Shown piece after piece: positions 24,669-26,277 of a DNA stretch of 26,277 nt. The stretch comes from JBHPGW01 sp042569785 (GTDB lineage Bacteria > Planctomycetota > Phycisphaerae > Sedimentisphaerales > Anaerobacaceae). Every line of letters begins with the position of its first letter. Position 1 is the stretch's first letter. The stretch is from contig JBHPGW010000037.1 of NCBI GenBank assembly GCA_042569785.1, positions 1-26,277 of the forward strand. The letters run 5' to 3'. The position numbers were made by a program, and so were the translations under genes. Under the pieces are notes generated by a model that saw only the letters and a list, made by a program, of their open reading frames with translations, was not told where the DNA came from and did no database searches.

Positions 24669-25694
24669 GTGGCTTCGATGGGGTATGAAAAAGTTGGTAG
24701 GAGATGGAGAGTATTTTGGCATGTTACTCTTCCTACAGGAGAAATAGACAAAGGCAGCAGATCGTTTAAGGACAGGAAAACAGCTAGCAAATTCAAGGAG
24801 CATTGTGAAAAGAGAGAAAAACTGCTTAAACGGGCAGTCTTTGTAGAGCAGGTCTTTCTAACAGACGCTCTTGAGCAATGGCAGGGCTTTTGTCGGGGTT
24901 ATACTAACCAGACTGAAGAGTTATATCTCTCACTTATTGAGAAATTCATATCTTTCCTGCCTGACAACGTAATTTATATTAACGATTTGAGCAAGTTCCA
25001 TATAAATAGCTTCTTGAATTCTCTGATGGGTAAAGGTCTAAAGAATAAGACCGTCAATAACAGTATGTGTGCTATTAAATCACTGTGCTGTTATATTCAC
25101 GAAAATTACAATATTCCTAACCCGGCAAAAGGAATTAAGAAGCTAACCGAAGATCCTGCTGAAGTAAATTTCCTAACTCAGGATGAATATGAAATAGTGC
25201 TTAAAAATAGTGCGGAGATAGCCAGGCCGTGGGTTAGGTTTATTGCAAATACTGGCCTAAGAGCCACTGAGTTTTGCAATATGAGATGGAAGAACTGTGA
25301 TATCAAGAACAGGACTATTACCATAGTCGGTAAGGGCAGAAAGAAAAGAAGCATATGCCTTAATAATACAGCGGTATCTATACTTAAGCAAATGAGAGCG
25401 GGGAAAAAGGTCAAGCCGGTAGACCCGGTCTTTGTAAGATGGAACGGTAAAGCCCTGTCAAGATACAGCCTATGTAGTTACATCAGAAAAGCCTGCTGCA
25501 ACTCTGGACTTGACGGAGGAGGCCCTCACTGCCTTAGGCATTACTTTGCTACCCAGTTGCTTCTTCGTGGAGTTCCTATCATTAAAGTCAGTATGTTGTT
25601 GGGCCATAGTTCGGTTACTATTACTCAACGGCATTACAGCCATATTCTCAGCAGTGACCTCTCTGATGTTACAAGCGTTCTTGAAGCTATTTGA
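24669..25694 (+). CDS. Tyrosine recombinase (integrase)
   Basis: The 341-residue protein begins at GTG 24669, with GGGGAG 6 bases upstream. The N-terminus (about 1-55; RWRVFWHVTLPTGE) looks like a small arm-binding beta domain of phage-type integrases, followed by a core-binding helical domain (about 60-155) and the catalytic domain. All catalytic residues are present: R198 in NTGLRATEF, K222 in VGKGRKK, the H-x-x-R box H287 to R290 in HCLRHYFA, H313 in LLGHSS, and the nucleophile Y323 in RHYSH. It should catalyse integration and excision of the element at the adjacent tRNA-Leu. The 3' end overlaps a convergent HTH gene. It is intact, so the element may still be mobile if the far end is present. 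Confidence 0.93.
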   Translation: MASMGYEKVGRRWRVFWHVTLPTGEIDKGSRSFKDRKTASKFKEHCEKREKLLKRAVFVEQVFLTDALEQWQGFCRGYTNQTEELYLSLIEKFISFLPDNVIYINDLSKFHINSFLNSLMGKGLKNKTVNNSMCAIKSLCCYIHENYNIPNPAKGIKKLTEDPAEVNFLTQDEYEIVLKNSAEIARPWVRFIANTGLRATEFCNMRWKNCDIKNRTITIVGKGRKKRSICLNNTAVSILKQMRAGKKVKPVDPVFVRWNGKALSRYSLCSYIRKACCNSGLDGGGPHCLRHYFATQLLLRGVPIIKVSMLLGHSSVTITQRHYSHILSSDLSDVTSVLEAI

Positions 25695-25895
25695 TTGTTC
25701 ATATCTATTCATGGCGTGTCTTTCGAGGACGGCTGAGTGCCATCCCTTCTTTTTAGACCATTTTGAGCCATAGCTGAAATCAGGCAAATCACCTTCTTCT
25801 ATCATCCTGTGTAGTGTTTTATCTGATATATCCATCTGCTCCATAATATCCTGCATAGTTATAATTATTTTACTTCCATATTTACTATCACACAT
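25470..25895 (-). CDS. Small HTH (excisionase/AlpA-like) DNA-binding protein
   Basis: The 141-residue open frame begins MCDSKYGSKIIITMQDI. Residues 11-60 look like a winged-helix/MerR-type HTH of the excisionase or AlpA class: ITMQDIMEQMDISDKTLHRMIEEGDLPDF, then a wing with WSKKKGWH. A good - strand promoter lies just upstream (25936-25964). The second half (about 68-141) is antisense to the recombinase gene and looks low in structure, so the functional protein may be mostly the N-terminal 65 residues. A downstream ATG at residue 14 is an alternative start. Its place next to an integrase suggests directionality control or repression of the element's genes. The convergent overlap of about 225 bases with the integrase gene is unusual and may itself affect expression. 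Confidence 0.6.
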   Translation of the reverse strand: MCDSKYGSKIIITMQDIMEQMDISDKTLHRMIEEGDLPDFSYGSKWSKKKGWHSAVLERHAMNRYEQSNSFKNACNIREVTAENMAVMPLSNSNRTMAQQHTDFNDRNSTKKQLGSKVMPKAVRASSVKSRVAAGFSDVTT

Positions 25896-25935
25896 TCCTA
25901 AATTAACCTTACTATTAAATTATATTGTTGTAATT

Positions 25936-25964
25936 AATATACAGAATATGTTTTCGCTTGTCAA
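25936..25964 (-). promoter_or_regulatory. Sigma70-type promoter for the HTH gene
   Basis: On the - strand a perfect -35 TTGACA (complement of 25959-25964) is followed by a 17-base spacer and TATATT (complement of 25936-25941). The predicted start is near 25929, about 34 bases before the ATG at 25895. This argues that the short - strand frame is a real gene. Confidence 0.7.
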
Positions 25965-26040
25965 TAGCTAACTCGAATAAAAGCGGCGGCAAGAACAAAA
26001 TAATTTAATTTTTTCAAAAAAAATAGAAAAAGGTCTATAA

Positions 26041-26074
26041 TTATGTACATAAGTGAAAGCATTTCAGTTATAAT
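26041..26074 (+). promoter_or_regulatory. Palindromic operator candidate and -10 before the last gene
   Basis: TTATGTACATAA (26041-26052) is a perfect 12-base palindrome, and a perfect -10 TATAAT follows at 26069-26074. A site over the -35 position suits repression by a small dimeric regulator such as the nearby HTH protein. Confidence 0.4.
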
Positions 26075-26110
26075 TCGTGGAGTAAATACTATTTAATATG
26101 AGGTATTAGT

Positions 26111-26277
26111 ATGATTAAAGTTAGTGAAAAAGATTATAAGGACATAGTAAAAAAGGTTGGGAAAAAACGTATGCAGGAAGTCGAGCAAAATAGTGCGCCT
26201 ATTGAAAAAGCAGACGAAAGTGACTTGCGTCAGGATGTGATAGACAAAAACCAGTCGATGAGCGTTCTGGAGCGAAA
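26111..26277 (+). CDS. Unidentified gene, 3' truncated by the window
   Basis: An ATG at 26111 follows a good ribosome site GAGGT (26100-26104) and a -10 at 26069. The frame stays open to the window end (55 full codons), giving a highly charged, Lys/Glu/Asp-rich N-terminus that begins MIKVSEKDYKDIVKKVGKK. No domain is recognised. It lies inside the presumed integrative element and could be its first cargo or regulatory gene. Confidence 0.5.
   Translation, partial: MIKVSEKDYKDIVKKVGKKRMQEVEQNSAPIEKADESDLRQDVIDKNQSMSVLER

Noticed and set aside
25510..25773. Plus-strand open frame across the end of the recombinase gene
   Set aside because: It lies in another frame of the recombinase 3' end, has no RBS, and is hydrophobic by composition only.

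Overview
The window is a bacterial chromosome segment of about 26 kb. It carries a long exopolysaccharide/surface-glycan biosynthesis cluster (1-18474), then a housekeeping stretch (18504-24426), then the left edge of a probable tRNA-associated integrative element (24427-26277). Genes are tightly spaced and nearly all on the + strand. The combination of a DUF3473-type polysaccharide deacetylase, a TIGR03790-like exported protein, a VanZ-like protein and tRNAs without encoded CCA suits a Planctomycetota-like (Phycisphaerae-like) or related deep-branching environmental bacterium. This is inference from gene content only. The glycan genes look distinctly AT-rich (one sampled line is about 30% G+C), while nadE, xseA and the thiolase gene look richer (one sampled xseA line is about 55%), so the glycan locus is probably accessory.

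Region 1 (1-18474) holds, in order: a 5'-truncated polysaccharide pyruvyl transferase; an O-antigen polymerase/ligase-like membrane protein; two GT4-like glycosyltransferases; an exported TIM-barrel/glycoside-hydrolase-like protein; two more GT4 glycosyltransferases; a GNAT-like acyltransferase; a polysaccharide deacetylase; a 3-hydroxyacyl-CoA dehydrogenase and an SCP2-type thiolase; a second GNAT acyltransferase; a DegT/DnrJ/EryC1/StrS-type aminotransferase; a FemAB/GNAT-like protein; a PglC/WcaJ-type initiating phosphoglycosyl transferase; and a TIGR03790-like exported protein. A working model is that the initiating transferase loads the first sugar-phosphate on undecaprenyl phosphate, the four GTs extend the repeat unit, pyruvyl/acyl/deacetyl enzymes decorate it, and the Wzy-like protein polymerises it. 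No flippase or Wza/Wzc-type export gene is inside the window, so the locus probably continues to the left.

The most interesting part is the 11203-16605 block. A CoA-thioester pair (dehydrogenase and thiolase) sits between acyltransferases and a sugar aminotransferase. That is the set of parts one would expect for making an unusual 3-hydroxyacyl (or 3-oxoacyl) amide on an amino sugar, as in anthrose-like sugars. This is a hypothesis, not a demonstrated pathway.

Region 2 (18504-24426) holds a VanZ-like membrane protein (- strand), an exported SagB-nitroreductase/DJ-1-PfpI fusion whose expected nucleophilic Cys is Ser, glutamine-dependent NAD+ synthetase (- strand), tRNA-Arg(ACG) and tRNA-Arg(CCG), exonuclease VII subunits xseA and xseB, and tRNA-Leu(UAG).

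Region 3 (24427-26277) holds a terminator just after tRNA-Leu, a pair of short direct repeats, a complete tyrosine recombinase, a convergent small HTH/excisionase-like gene with a good sigma70-type promoter, and the start of an unidentified gene running off the right end. This is the usual layout of an element integrated into the 3' end of a tRNA gene. The other attachment site is outside the window.

No gap between genes exceeds about 300 bases. The larger ones (840-1029, 19227-19442, 24427-24668, 25896-26110) hold only the small sites listed. No CRISPR array, rRNA or insertion sequence was seen.
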